Positions 7,128 to 16,143 of a stretch of 64,000 nt of DNA are shown here, in pieces. The notes below the pieces were generated by a model. The model was not told the DNA's origin. It made no database searches and was given only the letters and a program-made list of their open reading frames with translations. A program made the position numbers and the translations under genes. Each line of letters opens with the position of its first letter. Within the stretch, counting starts at the first letter, position 1. The stretch comes from a bacterium. Lineage in GTDB: Bacteria; Bacteroidota; Bacteroidia; Flavobacteriales; Schleiferiaceae. Where the stretch lies: assembly GCA_016125155.1 (NCBI GenBank), contig WGMI01000012.1, forward strand, positions 143,179 through 207,178, given 5' to 3'.

Positions 7128-9338
7128 TTACTGCGCGGTGGGCACCCCGCCTCGGTACAGGTCCATTTCGCCGATCAAGTGTCCCGCTCCTGCGTAGCGA
7201 TCGACCACAAAGAGCACAAAGCGAATGTCGACCATTATGTTTCGGCATATCGATGCGTCGTAGTTGACATCGCTCATGGTTCCTTCCCAAACGCGGTCAA
7301 AGTTGAGCCCGATCAGGCGGCCTTCTGCGTTGAGCGCAGGACTGCCCGAGTTGCCCCCTGTGGTGTGGTTCGAGGCAATAAAGCACAGTGGCATTTTACC
7401 GTTTTCCCCATAGGGCCCATAAGCATGCTCCTCTTCAAGTTGGCGTAGTTTTTCGGGCAGGTCGAATTCGTAGTCGCCGGGGCGGTATTTGTCGAGCATA
7501 CCGCTCAAATAAGTCTGAGGCAAGTACGCCACCCCGTCTTTCGGGGAAAAGCCCGACACTTGCCCATACGACACCCTGAGGGTCGAATTGGCATCGGGGT
7601 AAAATCGAAATTCGGGCATCGCCTCGCGAATCATTCGGGTTTGTTCAGCCATCAATTGGGTCAACAGAGGGTCGAGCGCGGTAGATTGAGGTACGACGGT
7701 TTGTTGATACCACTGATTGCCCGAAGCCCAGAATTGAAACAGAGGATCTTTGGTCAATTGATCGAGTGCCTTTTGGCTGTTGGTACCCGCCGTTTTCAGC
7801 CAACGCTCGGCCTTTTTAGGATCGGTCAGGATGCTGGGGGCGTAATACGTATCCCAAATATGGTTCCAATCTCCGCCCGATGCGGCTTTTTCAAAGGCCG
7901 AAAAGCCCGAGCTCGATCGGGTATGCCGAGCAAACAAAGGCCAAATCTGCTGAAGGGTTTCCCGCTCAATCCGCATCCCCGCCGTATCCGAGGCCAATTT
8001 GAGGAGGGCTTGGAGTTCACTCAACACGGCTTCGGTGGCGGGTTCGCCTCTTTTAAGTCCGCTTCGGGTACCGAGGAATTCCATAGCGCGATAAGATGCA
8101 CTTGCCGAGACGAGGACCTCGAGATAGGCCGTGCGCCACCGCAGGCCCTCTGCCCGGAGGCGGTATACCGAGTCGAATTGATTTTCGAGACGCGCATAGG
8201 CTGCTTTGGTGGTCTGTTGATCGGCCATGCGCTCCCTGAGTTCCGCATCGAAGCGCGCTTTTCGTTCGAGTCCCCCGCTGCGCCGTACACCCTGCATTTC
8301 GCCAATCCACTTTTTCCAGCCGTTCGCAATTTGGGCATATTGGGCCGCGTAGCGAATTCTCAGCGCATCGCTTTTGCGCATCCGCGCGTCGAGCACCGCG
8401 AGTCGGCGGTCGCGCACCGCTACCCGGACAGAGTCCTCGATCTCCACAATTTGTCTCAGGCCCTCGGCGGGGAGGTATTCTTGGGTATAGCCCGGAAATC
8501 CATAAACGAGCGTGAAATCGCCCGGTTGAACCCCGCTCAATTCGATCTGCAAGGGGCGCTCCACCTGCAGCGGTCGGTTGGTTTCCGAAGGTTCTGCAGG
8601 TCGGTTGTCGGCATCGGCATAAATGCGAAACAGACTGAAATCGCCGGTATGCCGCGGCCAAACCCAATTGTCGGTATCTGAACCAAACTTCCCGATGCTC
8701 GAAGGAGGGGCTCCGACCAATCGCACGTCCTTATAGGTTTCCGTGGCGATCAGAATGTATTGGTTTCCATAGTCAAAAGCCCGAAGTTCAAAGTCCCAGC
8801 TCGGCAATACCCCGTCCCATTCGGCTCGGGCCCGAGCCTCGAGGATTTTTTTGCGTTCGGTCAGTGCTTCGCGCAAAGCCCCAGGAGCGCTGTTTCGGTC
8901 GAGGTCATTGAGCACCCATTCGGTCACATCTTCCATGCGGCGCACGAACATGGCCACCAGGCCGGGGTTGTTTTTTTCTTCGGCCCGGTTCACGGCCCAG
9001 AATCCATCGGTCAACAAGTCGTTATCGACGCTGCTGTGTGCCTGTATGTTCGAATAGCCGCAGTGGTGATTCGTGAGCAGCAAGCCCTCGGACGATATCA
9101 GCTCGGCCGTGCATCCTCCGCCAAATCGAACGACAGCATCTTTCAAACTGCTCTGATTGACCGCATACACGTCGGCGGCGCTCAGGCGAAAGCCCAATTG
9201 CTGCATCTCGTCTTGATTGAGCGCCTCGAGGAGCATGGGCAGCCACATTCCTTCGACGGATTGTGCTGATCTAGGAAGGGTGCTGACAATCAGAGTTATA
9301 ATCAAGGGAAGGCGCTGGAGCAGGCTGGAGATCGGCAT
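7128..9338 (-). CDS. S46 family dipeptidyl-peptidase, DPP11-like
   Basis: A secreted or periplasmic serine exopeptidase, 736 residues, that removes dipeptides from peptide N-termini. A signal peptide is visible at residues 1-27 (hydrophobic LPLIITLIVSTL, then SAQS). The catalytic triad regions are TNHHCGY near residue 90, RHTGDFSLFRIY near 235 and GGNSGSP near 675. The segment after the Ser reads GLNFDRVWEG. In characterised S46 enzymes Arg at this place gives DPP11 (Asp/Glu at P1) and Gly gives DPP7, so acidic specificity is inferred. ATG 9338 is preferred to the frame's upstream extension because it starts directly before the signal peptide. Confidence 0.93.
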   Translation of the reverse strand: MPISSLLQRLPLIITLIVSTLPRSAQSVEGMWLPMLLEALNQDEMQQLGFRLSAADVYAVNQSSLKDAVVRFGGGCTAELISSEGLLLTNHHCGYSNIQAHSSVDNDLLTDGFWAVNRAEEKNNPGLVAMFVRRMEDVTEWVLNDLDRNSAPGALREALTERKKILEARARAEWDGVLPSWDFELRAFDYGNQYILIATETYKDVRLVGAPPSSIGKFGSDTDNWVWPRHTGDFSLFRIYADADNRPAEPSETNRPLQVERPLQIELSGVQPGDFTLVYGFPGYTQEYLPAEGLRQIVEIEDSVRVAVRDRRLAVLDARMRKSDALRIRYAAQYAQIANGWKKWIGEMQGVRRSGGLERKARFDAELRERMADQQTTKAAYARLENQFDSVYRLRAEGLRWRTAYLEVLVSASASYRAMEFLGTRSGLKRGEPATEAVLSELQALLKLASDTAGMRIERETLQQIWPLFARHTRSSSGFSAFEKAASGGDWNHIWDTYYAPSILTDPKKAERWLKTAGTNSQKALDQLTKDPLFQFWASGNQWYQQTVVPQSTALDPLLTQLMAEQTRMIREAMPEFRFYPDANSTLRVSYGQVSGFSPKDGVAYLPQTYLSGMLDKYRPGDYEFDLPEKLRQLEEEHAYGPYGENGKMPLCFIASNHTTGGNSGSPALNAEGRLIGLNFDRVWEGTMSDVNYDASICRNIMVDIRFVLFVVDRYAGAGHLIGEMDLYRGGVPTAQ

Positions 9339-9452
9339 GGATGGGTTATTAGAAGAAGTGCAAAGAAGCAAATCCAAACAATATGCGCCTCATTTTGTCT
9401 TAATAGGGTCGTTTATGTGCTGCATTCTTCGTTTCATGAATACGCTCTGACC

Positions 9453-9917
9453 GTGCTCCATCAGTTTACCCGGGTTCAATGGCTGAACACCTCGCTCGAA
9501 GAAGCTTGGAATTTCTTTTCTTCCCCCAAGAACCTCCCACTCATTACCCCCCCCGATTTGGGGTTTCAGGTCTTGAGTGAGCTGCCCGACCGCATGTATG
9601 AAGGGCTTTTTATTCGCTACTCGGTCCGCCCCTTGCTCGGCATCCCGATGGAATGGGTCACCGAGATTACCAAAGTTGAGGAGGAGCGTTATTTTGTAGA
9701 CGAACAGCGGTTGGGGCCCTATTCAATCTGGCACCACGAACACCATTTTGAGCCCACAGACAAGGGCGTGCGGATGCTCGACCGCGTCAGCTATGTGGTG
9801 CCCATGGGATTGCTCGGCGATTGGGTCGCCCCCTGGCTCGTCAAACCACGATTGGAGCACATCTTTGCCTATCGCGAATCTCAGGTAGAACAGCGCTTTG
9901 GAAAGGTAGGACAATGA
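9453..9917 (+). CDS. SRPBCC family protein
   Basis: A 154-residue START/Bet v1-like hydrophobic-ligand-binding fold protein. The family pattern SLEEAWNFFSSPKNLPLITPP lies near residue 17 and the WHHEHHFEPTDKGVRMLDRVSY strand near residue 90. The ligand is unknown. GTG 9453 is chosen because homologues begin about seven residues before RVQWL; GTG 9417 is the alternative. It is the first gene of a four-gene run with two photolyase-family proteins, and its stop overlaps the next start (ATGA). SRPBCC genes are often found beside photolyase genes, which suggests an accessory role, but this is context only. Confidence 0.8.
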   Translation: MLHQFTRVQWLNTSLEEAWNFFSSPKNLPLITPPDLGFQVLSELPDRMYEGLFIRYSVRPLLGIPMEWVTEITKVEEERYFVDEQRLGPYSIWHHEHHFEPTDKGVRMLDRVSYVVPMGLLGDWVAPWLVKPRLEHIFAYRESQVEQRFGKVGQ

Positions 9918-10510
9918 ATCGAGTGGTTTTTGGGATCGATTATGGCAGCAAACTTTCAGGGAGTACCGTCTTGTGCATCTTCGACCACGGGCGCATTCAT
10001 TTTATGTCCGTCGACAAAGGGGTCGATGCCGATGTTTTTCTGCTGAACGCCGCTCAACACTTTAAACCTGAACGAATTGCTATTGATGCGCCCTTGAGCC
10101 TCCCCGGAGTGTATCAAGGTCTATCGGGCTGCAACAATTACCATTTTCGTGCCGCCGATCTCGAACTCAATGCCATGAGTCCCATGTTTTTAGGCGGACT
10201 GAGTGCCCGCGCCATGCAGTTGACGGCCAGTTTAAGACAGAACGACATAGAGGTGCTCGAAACCTACCCCCGTGCTTTGGCGCGGCATCTCAAACTGGAA
10301 CCCCTGGGCTATCAAGGAAGCAAATTGGCGCTGGTGCAGTGTCGTACCCAGTTGCGGGCCTTGCTCAATCCGGCCATTGGACTCGATTGCGGAGATGTGA
10401 CAGATTGGCACCACCTCGATGCCCTGTTGGCCCTGATGTCTTGTCTCAACTATACCGCCGGAACGCATCAGGCCTTTGGTCGTCCCGACGAGGGGCAGAT
10501 CGTTGTTTGA
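9914..10510 (+). CDS. DUF429 family protein (RNase H-like fold)
   Basis: A 198-residue protein that begins FGIDYGSKLSG and has an IAIDAPLSLP motif near residue 60, both typical of DUF429, a group predicted to have an RNase H-like nuclease fold. Acidic residues D10, D59 and the late DVTDWHHLDALLAL segment are candidate metal ligands. No activity has been established for the family as far as can be said here. The ATG overlaps the SRPBCC stop by 4 nt, and the FeS photolyase starts 22 nt downstream, so cotranscription is very likely. Confidence 0.75.
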   Translation: MNRVVFGIDYGSKLSGSTVLCIFDHGRIHFMSVDKGVDADVFLLNAAQHFKPERIAIDAPLSLPGVYQGLSGCNNYHFRAADLELNAMSPMFLGGLSARAMQLTASLRQNDIEVLETYPRALARHLKLEPLGYQGSKLALVQCRTQLRALLNPAIGLDCGDVTDWHHLDALLALMSCLNYTAGTHQAFGRPDEGQIVV

Positions 10511-10531
10511 ACCGTTGCAAATGCGCTTCCC

Positions 10532-12106
10532 ATGAACGACTTCTTGCCGAAGGCCGCCCTGGGCATGGCACCCGCCAAATCGCTGCGGTTGGTGTTGGGC
10601 GATCAACTCAATCCGCGTCATTCCTGGTATCGTACCCCCGACGATTCCGTGGTCTATGGGCTGATGGAAATCCGAACCGAAACCGATTATGTCGAACACC
10701 ACATTCAAAAGGTGCTGGGCATTTTTGGCGCCATGCGGCGGTTTGCTCATTTTCTGCTCGCAAACGGGCACAGAGTCGTGTACCTGTGCATCAACGACCC
10801 TGAAAACAAACAGGACTTTTTCGAGAACCTCAAAGCGTGGCAGGTGTGCACCCAAGCTGAAGAATGGTCTTATCAGGAACCCGACGAATACCGACTCCAC
10901 GTACTTTTTAAAACAAAGTCCTTAGAGTGGGGCTTTCCCTGCACTGCGGTTTCATCGGAGCATTTTTTCCTCGATCGGTCTGAATTGTCTGATTGGCTTC
11001 CCCCGAACAAGACGCCTTTGATGGAGCGCTTTTACCGCAAAATGCGGCTTAAGACGGGCTATTTGATGAGCGGCAGTCAGCCCGAAGGCGGGCAGTGGAA
11101 TTTCGACCACGAGAACCGTTCCGCCGTCCCCAAAGGAGCGCATGTGCCCGAGCCCTTGTTGTTCCGACACGATCTGCGCAGGCTGGAACAAGAAATCTCG
11201 GAAGCCGGAATTCGCACGGTTGGCAGGGTAGAGGCAGAGTCGTTTGTATGGCCCCTCGACCGCACCGAGGCCCTGGCCCTGCTCCACGATTTTGCCGAGC
11301 GCTTGCTCGCTCAATTTGGGCGCTATCAGGATGCCCTTAGTGAGCAGTCTTGGAGCCTGTGGCACAGTAGATTGTCCTTTGCGCTCAACCTCAAAATGCT
11401 CAGTCCAGCAGAGGTGGTCAAACGCTGTGAACAGGCCTTTCGGGAGCGTCCTGAGGCCATAGGCATCGCGCAAATCGAAGGGTTTGTGCGTCAAATTTTG
11501 GGGTGGAGGGAATACGTCCGCGCGCTCTATTGGACCCGGATGCCCACGTACGGTACCTTGAACTTCTTCGAGGCCGGCCGGCCCTTGCCTTCATGGTATT
11601 GGACGGGGCAGACCCGGATGCGGTGTCTACACCAAGCCATCGAGCAAACCCTCGAACACGCCTATGCCCACCACATTCAACGCCTGATGGTGACCGGCAA
11701 TTTTGGGCTCTTGGCGGGCATCGATCCCGACGCTCTGGATCGATGGTATTTGGGCGTCTACATCGATGCCTTCGAGTGGGTGGAGTTGCCCAACACCCGG
11801 GGTATGAGTCAATACGCCGACGGAGGCATCATGGCGAGCAAGCCCTACGCGGCCTCGGCCAACTACCTGAAAAAACAAGGCGACCATTGCCGGAATTGTT
11901 TCTACGATCCCAACGACCGGGTCGGGCCCCGCGCCTGTCCGTTCAACAGCCTGTATTGGGATTTTATAGATCGAAACCGCCCTGTGCTCGAGCGCAATCC
12001 GCGCATGGGGATGGTCTACCGCAGCCTTGACAAGAGGGCGCCCGAAGAGCGCGATCGGTTTCGGGCCAAGGCGGCTGCGCTTTTGGATGATATCGAATCT
12101 CTGTGA
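10532..12106 (+). CDS. Iron-sulfur bacterial cryptochrome/(6-4) photolyase (FeS-BCP)
   Basis: A 524-residue flavoprotein of the FeS-BCP (PhrB/CryB) class, which repairs (6-4) photoproducts or senses light using FAD, a ribolumazine-type antenna and a [4Fe-4S] cluster. The N-terminal antenna domain starts LRLVLGDQLN. The class signature SGSQPEGGQWNFDHENR is near residue 182. Four cluster Cys are visible: one in MRCLHQA, two in HCRNCFYD, one in RACPFNSLYWDF. The MSQYADGGIMASKPYAASANY stretch is typical of the class. Start ATG 10532; ATG 10565 is an alternative closer to the first strand. It overlaps the next gene by 4 nt. Confidence 0.93.
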   Translation: MNDFLPKAALGMAPAKSLRLVLGDQLNPRHSWYRTPDDSVVYGLMEIRTETDYVEHHIQKVLGIFGAMRRFAHFLLANGHRVVYLCINDPENKQDFFENLKAWQVCTQAEEWSYQEPDEYRLHVLFKTKSLEWGFPCTAVSSEHFFLDRSELSDWLPPNKTPLMERFYRKMRLKTGYLMSGSQPEGGQWNFDHENRSAVPKGAHVPEPLLFRHDLRRLEQEISEAGIRTVGRVEAESFVWPLDRTEALALLHDFAERLLAQFGRYQDALSEQSWSLWHSRLSFALNLKMLSPAEVVKRCEQAFRERPEAIGIAQIEGFVRQILGWREYVRALYWTRMPTYGTLNFFEAGRPLPSWYWTGQTRMRCLHQAIEQTLEHAYAHHIQRLMVTGNFGLLAGIDPDALDRWYLGVYIDAFEWVELPNTRGMSQYADGGIMASKPYAASANYLKKQGDHCRNCFYDPNDRVGPRACPFNSLYWDFIDRNRPVLERNPRMGMVYRSLDKRAPEERDRFRAKAAALLDDIESL

Positions 12107-13632
12107 GTGAGTGCCTTACCCTCGTTTGGTTCAAACGGGACCTCCGCATTTTGGATCATCCTCCTTTGGCAAGGGCCCTGGAAATGGGCGACCCAGTCAT
12201 CGGCGTCTATCTCTGGGAACCCGGAGGGCGCCAGTGTCCCGATTTCGACCCCCGCCATGCCCGCTTTGTGGCCCAAAGTCTGGACGATTTGCGCTCGGCA
12301 CTTTTTACCTGGGGGGTGCCCCTGTTCGAAGTGGAGTCCGAGGCCCTTGCTTTCTTTGAAAAGGCGTGTTCGGTTTGGGGCACATACCGGGTTTTCAGTC
12401 ACCAGGAGGTCGGCAATGCGTGGAGTTTTCACCGAGATGTCTACTTAAAAGGCTGGTTTCACGACCACGGCATCGATTGGATCGAGTGGGCCGAACCCGG
12501 ATGGGAACGCGGATTGAAACACCGACTCGGTTGGGACCAGCGATGGGGCCAGGCCATGCGTCAACCCGTATTCGCATGCGCACAGCGTGCGCCCGCGTCT
12601 ACTTGGGATTGGGCCAGCCATTGGGCGGGCGGGGAAGATCGCCCCGAATGCGCTCGTGGAGCGGCCCCGAATTTCCAGCAGGGGGGAACCACCCGGGCCT
12701 TGACCCAGCTCGACTATTTTCTAGCCAACTCGGTGGGGTCGTATCGGGCGCATTTGTCCAAACCCATGGAAAGCCGCGACTCGTGTAGCCGTATGTCTCC
12801 TTATTTGGCCTGGGGCAATCTCAGTTTGCGATGGGCGTTTCAGAGGGCCTTGACCGAACTCGAAAGCGGTCAAAACAAGGCGGGCATTCGCGCCTGGGCG
12901 AGCCGGTTGCACTGGCAGTCTCATTTTGTGCAAAAATTCGAATCCGAGTCGCGCATGGAGTTCGAAGACCTCAATCGGGGGTTTTCTTCCTTGGGTCGCG
13001 CACATCGCCCTGACCGTTTCGAGGCCTTTGTTCAGGGACAAACCGGATATCCGCTGGTCGACGCCAGCGTTCGCTGTCTCTCGTCTACGGGCTATCTCAA
13101 CTTCCGAATGCGCGCCATGCTGGTCAGTTTTGCCACGCATTGGCTCAGACTGCCTTGGCAATCGGTCGCCCCCGTTATGGCGCGGTGGTTTCTCGATTAT
13201 CTGCCCGGCATTCACTACCCTCAACTGCAAATGCAAAGCGGAACCACCGGCATCAATGCCCTTCGGGTCTACAATCCCATCAAACAGGCATTGGACCACG
13301 ATCCCCAAGCCCGATTTGTCCAACTTTGGGTACCAGAATTGGCCAATTTGCCCCCGGAATTGGGGCTTCAACCTTGGACCATTTTGCCTATGGAAGAGCT
13401 GTTCTACGGATTCCGAAAGGGAAAGGACTATCCCGAGCCCGTAGTCGATTTTCGTTCGGGTATTGCGTTCTCCGCGGAATGGCACGCAGCGCGAAAAAGC
13501 CCCCAGGTGTTGGCCGAAAACCGCCGCATTTTGGCACGACACACCACCCCCGATCGCTCAGTTAACCGAAGGAGCCGAACGGTGCTCAAGGATCCTCGCC
13601 AAGCGAATCCGCAGCATCCGGAAGGCGTTTGA
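12103..13632 (+). CDS. Cryptochrome/photolyase family protein, subclass uncertain
   Basis: A 509-residue photolyase-fold protein. The antenna domain opens with LTLVWFKRDLRILDHPPLARAL and the C-terminal FAD domain shows TGYPLVDASVRCLSSTGYLNFRMRAM and a late GINALRVYNPIKQ. It departs from classical CPD photolyases: the usual GGWQW.A..G.D segment is replaced by QLQMQSGTTGINALRVYNP, as in a little-studied bacterial cryptochrome-like branch. Repair, signalling or both cannot be decided. It starts at GTG 12103 overlapping the FeS photolyase stop (GTGA), so the two are translationally coupled. Its 3' end overlaps the convergent nhaC gene by 47 nt. Confidence 0.85.
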   Translation: MSECLTLVWFKRDLRILDHPPLARALEMGDPVIGVYLWEPGGRQCPDFDPRHARFVAQSLDDLRSALFTWGVPLFEVESEALAFFEKACSVWGTYRVFSHQEVGNAWSFHRDVYLKGWFHDHGIDWIEWAEPGWERGLKHRLGWDQRWGQAMRQPVFACAQRAPASTWDWASHWAGGEDRPECARGAAPNFQQGGTTRALTQLDYFLANSVGSYRAHLSKPMESRDSCSRMSPYLAWGNLSLRWAFQRALTELESGQNKAGIRAWASRLHWQSHFVQKFESESRMEFEDLNRGFSSLGRAHRPDRFEAFVQGQTGYPLVDASVRCLSSTGYLNFRMRAMLVSFATHWLRLPWQSVAPVMARWFLDYLPGIHYPQLQMQSGTTGINALRVYNPIKQALDHDPQARFVQLWVPELANLPPELGLQPWTILPMEELFYGFRKGKDYPEPVVDFRSGIAFSAEWHAARKSPQVLAENRRILARHTTPDRSVNRRSRTVLKDPRQANPQHPEGV

Positions 13633-15049
13633 TTCGAATGCCGAGGTAGGCGACCACCAGCGTGGTGATTGGGCTGAGCCAGTTGAATACGGCATAGACA
13701 AAATACTCGCCCGTGGCCACGCCCAAAACACCGCTTTGATAGGCCCCGCAGGTGTTCCAAGGCACCAGTGCAGAGGTCACCGTACCCGAATCTTCGAGGG
13801 TTCGGCTCAGGTTGACCGGGGCCAGTCCCCGCTGTTTGAACAAAGGCGCGTACATCCTTCCTGGCACGACGATGGACAGGTATTGGTCGGAAGCCGTGAG
13901 GTTAATGCCCAAGCAGGTAGCCACCGTGCTCGCGAACAGCGAACGATCGGTTTTGGCCCGCCTCATGAGCGCATCGCCCAAACACTGCAAGAATCCCGCG
14001 CCTTCCATAGCTCCACCAAACACCATGGCGCTGACAATCAGCCAAATGGTACTTAACATCCCCTGCATTCCCTTCGATTTGAGCAGGGTGTTGATTTGAG
14101 AATCCCCCGTTTCAATCTGGGTTTCAATGGTCAAGGCATCCATCAAAACCCGATAACCCGACCTAAAGTCGATGGCGCCCAAAGCCCTGAGAGCTTCTTG
14201 TTGAAAGAACCCCGCCACGACCAATCCGGCGAGCGCCCCGGCGAGGATGGCCGGGATGGCGGGTACTTTTCGGACAATCAAAACAATCACCAACAACGGA
14301 GGGGCGAACACCCAGGGCGAGATGGCAAAGTGTTCCGCAATCCTTGCTTGCAACACTTCGACCCCAGTTTCTGTATGGGTAGCGTCGACGCCCATCGAAA
14401 GCGCGACAAAGACGATCAAGGCGACCAACAACGTGGGGATCGTCGTGAAGAACATGTATCGAATGTGGTCGAACAAATCGGCCTCGGCCATGGCTGGAGC
14501 CAGATTGGTGGTATCCGACAAAGGCGAAATTTTATCGCCGAAGTAGGCTCCAGACACGACCGCGCCGGCCGTCATGGCCGAAGAAAGGCCCATGCCTTCT
14601 CCCACCCCGATCAGCGCAATGCCCACGGTGGCTGCCGTAGACCACGAACTCCCGGTTACGATCGAGACGGCCGAGCAGATCAACAACGTGGCGGGTAAAA
14701 AAAAGGAGGGACGCAAAAAGTCCAGACCGAAGTAGATCATCCCGGGAATGACCCCTCCGATCAGCCAAGCGCCCGAGAGCGCTCCAATCAGGAGCAAAAT
14801 AATCAGGGCCGAACCGGTTTGTCCAAGGCTATGACTCACCGAGTCAAACAAATGAAGCCAAGTGACCCCGTTTGAGCGGGCCAAGAGCATGGCGACAAAG
14901 CCACTCAAGAGTAATACCATTTGGTTCGCGCCCCCAATACTCGAATCTCCATAGACCCCGAGCACATTGAAGCTCAAAAGGGTCATCAAGAAGAGAACCG
15001 GTACAAGCGCTTGCAAGAGACGAGGCGGACGGGTAATCGCGGGGTTCAC
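13586..15049 (-). CDS. nhaC: Na+/H+ antiporter, NhaC family
   Basis: An inner-membrane sodium/proton exchanger, 487 residues with about 11-12 hydrophobic segments. Family signs are the GGVIPGMIYFGLDFLRPS and TGSSWSTAATVGIALIGVG segments, GDKISPLSDTTNLAPAMA near residue 175, and the late DSGTVTSALVPWNTCGAYQ. It probably serves Na+ export and pH control. No ATG is available near the N-terminus; GTG 15049 is used, 23 nt after the pabA/trpG stop on the same strand. The 3' end overlaps the tail of the convergent cryptochrome-like gene. Confidence 0.92.
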   Translation of the reverse strand: MNPAITRPPRLLQALVPVLFLMTLLSFNVLGVYGDSSIGGANQMVLLLSGFVAMLLARSNGVTWLHLFDSVSHSLGQTGSALIILLLIGALSGAWLIGGVIPGMIYFGLDFLRPSFFLPATLLICSAVSIVTGSSWSTAATVGIALIGVGEGMGLSSAMTAGAVVSGAYFGDKISPLSDTTNLAPAMAEADLFDHIRYMFFTTIPTLLVALIVFVALSMGVDATHTETGVEVLQARIAEHFAISPWVFAPPLLVIVLIVRKVPAIPAILAGALAGLVVAGFFQQEALRALGAIDFRSGYRVLMDALTIETQIETGDSQINTLLKSKGMQGMLSTIWLIVSAMVFGGAMEGAGFLQCLGDALMRRAKTDRSLFASTVATCLGINLTASDQYLSIVVPGRMYAPLFKQRGLAPVNLSRTLEDSGTVTSALVPWNTCGAYQSGVLGVATGEYFVYAVFNWLSPITTLVVAYLGIRIKRLPDAADSLGEDP

Positions 15050-15072
15050 CAGGGCAAAATAGGGCGGAATCC

Positions 15073-15639
15073 TCAGCGCATCGCAGTGAAATTGTAGAGC
15101 AGTGCCATGCCGTGGCTGCTGAGAATCGACTCCGGGTGGAATTGGACCGCGAAAACCCCTCTTTGAACGTCTTCAAACGCCATCAAAACCCCGTCCGCAT
15201 CAGTGGCCAATACCTGAGCGTGGAGCGAATGGGGATCAATCGCCCAGCTGTGGTACAGTCCGACGTGTACGACCTCTGTGCGCAAGCCACTCAGCAAGGT
15301 GCCTTCTCGCTCTATGTCAAGTCGGCCTTGGCGACCATGGCGAACCTCGGGCAACAAATACAACCGACCCCCCAAGGCCTCGCCCAAGGCTTGGTGCCCC
15401 AAACACACCCCGAGGATGGGTACCTTTCCCATTCGATCCTCAATCAGCTCTGGTGTGATGCCCGCTTGAGCAGGAATGCCCGGACCCGGAGAAATCACCA
15501 CCCGGCGATAGGGACGGGCCTCGGCCAACCCGATGGCATCGTTGCGCACTACATCCACCTTAGCTCCGGCGGCGCGCAGGCAATGGGCCAGAATATGCGT
15601 GAACGAGTCGTAGTTGTCGACGAGCAACAGGTCTTTCAA
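15073..15639 (-). CDS. Anthranilate/aminodeoxychorismate synthase glutamine amidotransferase subunit
   Basis: A class I glutamine amidotransferase, 188 residues, that feeds ammonia to chorismate-using TrpE or PabB. It shows DNYDSFTHIL at the start, SPGPGIP near residue 50, the nucleophile Cys in GVCLGHQALGEALGG near 78, and the His/Glu pair in VQFHPESILSSHG near 168. No trpE/pabB partner is in the window, so trpG versus pabA cannot be settled; the folate-type pterin genes elsewhere in the window do not decide it. It is divergent from ridA, 57 nt apart. Confidence 0.9.
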   Translation of the reverse strand: MKDLLLVDNYDSFTHILAHCLRAAGAKVDVVRNDAIGLAEARPYRRVVISPGPGIPAQAGITPELIEDRMGKVPILGVCLGHQALGEALGGRLYLLPEVRHGRQGRLDIEREGTLLSGLRTEVVHVGLYHSWAIDPHSLHAQVLATDADGVLMAFEDVQRGVFAVQFHPESILSSHGMALLYNFTAMR

Positions 15640-15696
15640 AAGCGGAATTTCAGGGGTTCAAATATGCTATTTTACGCCCCTCAAATCCCCATATCC

Positions 15697-16077
15697 GTGA
15701 AGCGCATCCTCCTCTCTCCACAGGCTCCGGCCCCCATTGGCCCATACAGCCAAGCTGTTCAGGTCGGTTCTATGGTTTTTTTAAGCGGTCAAATAGCGCT
15801 CAATCCGGAAAATGGCAAACTCATAACAGGCGATATCCGCATCGAAACGCGGATGGTGCTCGAAAACCTCGGGGCCGTCCTTAAAGCCGCGGGGTTGGGA
15901 TTTTCCGACGTGGTCAAGTGCAGTATTTTCTTGGCCGATATGGGGCATTTTCCCGCAGTCAACGAGGTATACGCAGCGTATTTTCCCACGGAGCCACCCG
16001 CTCGGGAAACGGTGGAAGTGAAGGCCTTGCCCAAAAATGCCAACATCGAGATCAGCGCAATAGCCGCTATAGGTTGA
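15697..16077 (+). CDS. ridA: RidA family reactive-intermediate deaminase
   Basis: A 126-residue YjgF/YER057c/UK114 protein that hydrolyses reactive enamine/imine intermediates from PLP enzymes. Motifs visible are APAPIGPYSQAV near residue 10, FLSGQIALNPENG near 27, the catalytic Arg in PARETVEVKALPKNANIEI near 102, and the C-terminal IEISAIA strand. GTG 15697 (opening KRILLSPQAPAP) gives the exact usual family length; ATG 15664 would add 11 residues. It sits between the divergent amidotransferase gene and lpdA. Confidence 0.93.
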   Translation: MKRILLSPQAPAPIGPYSQAVQVGSMVFLSGQIALNPENGKLITGDIRIETRMVLENLGAVLKAAGLGFSDVVKCSIFLADMGHFPAVNEVYAAYFPTEPPARETVEVKALPKNANIEISAIAAIG

Positions 16078-16102
16078 GGCCCGTCCCGCTGCGCTATTTT
16101 TG
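16074..16102 (+). promoter_or_regulatory. Promoter of lpdA
   Basis: TTG at 16074-16076, an 18-nt spacer, then a perfect Bacteroidota -7 box TATTTTTG at 16095-16102. Transcription would begin near 16108, about 36 nt before the lpdA ATG. The -33 box overlaps the end of ridA. Confidence 0.6.
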
Positions 16103-16143
16103 AAACCGCGGAACCCGTTGGTTCACGCTTTGATTCGCCTACT

